DNA of 64,000 nucleotides. It comes from Seminavis robusta (Eukaryota; Bacillariophyta; Bacillariophyceae; Naviculales; Naviculaceae). Position 1 is the first letter of the stretch; every line of letters begins with the position of its first letter. This document shows positions 62,756 to 64,000 of this stretch, in pieces. The stretch spans positions 91,380-155,379 of the forward strand of contig CAICTM010000043.1 in the NCBI GenBank assembly GCA_903772945.1, in the 5' to 3' direction. A program made the translations under genes and the position numbers. The notes under the pieces were generated by a model that was not told the DNA's origin, did not search any database, and saw only the letters and a program-made list of their open reading frames with translations.

Positions 62756-62970
62756 GATACTACCAACGGGGAGAACGGACTGAGCAGTGTAAGTGGGATT
62801 AATATACCGGGCAGACCCCGGTGATCTCTGACCCCGTTTATTGTGGTGGTGGTGGGTTTGGTTGGTTGGTTATCCTTAGGGTTAGAGATTTACTTCAACC
62901 CCCTCTTTCTCACACATTCTCATAATAATCATACGGTACCATAGCAACGGATCCTAATATTTTCCTCACG

Positions 62971-63420
62971 ATGCACACTCTAAACTCCCGTAAGCTACCA
63001 CGCCACTTTCTCAGATGGAAAAATCTAACGTCTCACATTGACACTCTAAACTCCGTAAGCTACACGCCTCTTTCTCAGATGGAAAAATCTAACGTCTCAC
63101 GTTGCACACCTCTAGGCTCCCATAAGCTACCACGCACTTTCTCAGATGGAAAAATCTAACGTCTCATGTTGACACCTCTAAACTCCCGTAAGCTACCACG
63201 CCACTTCTCAGATGGAATATCTATGATTCACGTTGCACACCTCAAACTCCGTAAGCTACCACGCCTCTTTCTCAGACGAAAAATCAACGTCTCAAGTTGC
63301 ACCCTCTAAACTCCGTAAGCTACCACCACCTTCTCAGATGAAAAATCTAACGTCTCATGTTGCACACCTCTAAACTCCGTAAGCTACCACGCCACTTGCT
63401 CAGACGGAAAAATCTAATGA
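62971..63420. repeat. ~64-bp minisatellite, seven units
   Basis: Units contain CTCTAAACTCC, GTAAGCTACCACGCC, CTCAGATGGAAAAATCTAACG and a variable junction ending in TTG. Spacing is about 60-67 bp with indels. It lies upstream of the ankyrin-like gene's start and is unrelated to the 34.3-kb minisatellite. Confidence 0.9.
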
Positions 63421-63594
63421 CACTACCTTCAGCCAAACTGCTACAATATTACTATGCCGGCCCATCTTTTAATTCAGCTCGCCCGGTATATCTATTACAC
63501 CTCCGGTGTCCTTTAAACCACCACGTACCCCTTTGAGTTTAGCCTTATCCCTACTGGAAAAGAGGTCCAATTGGACATTGGCATACCGGTACGA

Positions 63595-63714
63595 GCAGCT
63601 TCGATTTTGTTAATTCAAACGCGTGCCGGCAGTTCTGGTACATTTCTAGGAGAGCTCGTGTAGAAGTGTACTGAAAAGTGTGGCGCGCGTTTGAATCAAT
63701 AAAATCGAAGCTGC
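63595..63714. repeat. short inverted-repeat (MITE-like) element
   Basis: 63595-63623 and 63686-63714 are 29-bp inverted copies with two mismatches (GCAGCTTCGATTTT... against its complement), 62 bp apart. No coding capacity. A TACCGGTA lies just outside the left arm. Confidence 0.75.
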
Positions 63715-63893
63715 CTGTAGCAGGACCCAACAGCCGGCAAAACAGCGGTCTACTCTACTCCTTGCTTGATCAGAGCAAAAGGCTTCTGTTGTTGTGTTAT
63801 TATTGAATTCAGCAACAACGATCTACTAGCTACAGTAGTAGTAGGAGACGAAAAAGAAAAGACAGTACGAAAAGGATACAGAGACACGCTACA

Positions 63894-64000
63894 ATGACAT
63901 CCGAGAACAAGGGTCCATTCGAATGGCTGTCGGGCGGTCTGATCTTTGGCAAGAAGGGTGGCATTGAAGGCGTGGACTCGTGCAAAGATGTGGGAGCCTT
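63894..64000 (+). CDS. partial gene leaving the window
   Basis: ATG at 63894 opens a frame still open at the right edge (35 codons seen, beginning MTSENKGPFEWLSGG and containing FGKKGGIEGVDSC). A purine-rich leader with AGGAGACG lies about 40 bp upstream. Too short to assign a family. Confidence 0.5.
   Translation, partial: MTSENKGPFEWLSGGLIFGKKGGIEGVDSCKDVGA

Larger units (their letters stand above)
62756..63893. other. repeat-dense intergenic region
   Basis: About 1.1 kb. It holds a CCTTAGGGTTAG motif near 62877, a minisatellite (62971-63420), a TACCGGTA near 63584 and a short hairpin element (63595-63714). No gene apart from the one starting at 63894. Confidence 0.6.

Overview
The window reads as nuclear DNA from a stramenopile, most likely a raphid pennate diatom such as Seminavis robusta or a close relative (inference). 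The grounds are protein-coding genes on both strands, spliceosomal introns of about 56-156 bp with GT-AG ends, several lineage-typical families (single-pass leucine-rich-repeat proteins, Cys-rich CGCGG-ended ectodomains, 27-residue NGCPW repeats, CRAL-TRIO and MYND families), and interspersed Crypton, piggyBac and DDE-type transposable-element genes. There are no bacterial operons, rRNA genes or CRISPR arrays, and no tRNA was recognised. Splice sites were inferred by requiring GT-AG ends, matching phase and a continuous product; none has transcript support.

Layout. 1-9 kb: the end of a broken LRR membrane-protein gene, an unknown Cys-cluster protein, about 2 kb of palindrome-rich intergenic DNA, a RanBP2-type zinc-finger protein, a single-pass Cys-rich protein and a BMT5-like rRNA methyltransferase. 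9-29 kb: a two-exon seven-TM receptor with a modular Cys-rich ectodomain, a two-exon piggyBac transposase, a second LRR membrane protein, a VPS72/YL1 homologue with a very long tail, a seven-exon, 1709-residue membrane protein with a large extracellular part, and an Mpv17/PMP22 protein.

29.5-38 kb is the accessory, repeat-dense core. It holds a Crypton-like tyrosine recombinase with an intact catalytic set but a broken tail, then a 1.26 kb element with about 96 bp terminal inverted repeats. That element contains, inverted, a diverged copy of the recombinase gene's own 5' region. Next come a 72 bp minisatellite and a 404 bp element with perfect 16 bp terminal inverted repeats, packed with about 18 copies of an AGGAGACGAT-like motif. 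A MYND zinc-finger gene follows, and its only plausible first exon lies inside that small element and splices in phase to the MYND exon. A 5'-truncated MYND paralogue is next to it.

38-57 kb: a phytanoyl-CoA dioxygenase-like enzyme, an unknown two-exon protein, three CRAL-TRIO genes (two 98.8 % identical) interleaved with a short-chain dehydrogenase and the relic of a second one, a small winged-helix-like protein, acetyl-CoA synthetase, a small membrane protein, a PH-like two-exon protein, a patatin-like lipase and a conserved unknown.

57-64 kb: a large DDE-type transposase-like protein ending in a long (AAC)n-coded Asn tract, an ankyrin-like repeat protein, a second minisatellite, a hairpin element and the first codons of a gene leaving the window. 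Housekeeping functions visible are acetate activation, SWR1-type chromatin remodelling and rRNA modification; the rest is membrane sensing, lipid handling and mobile DNA.
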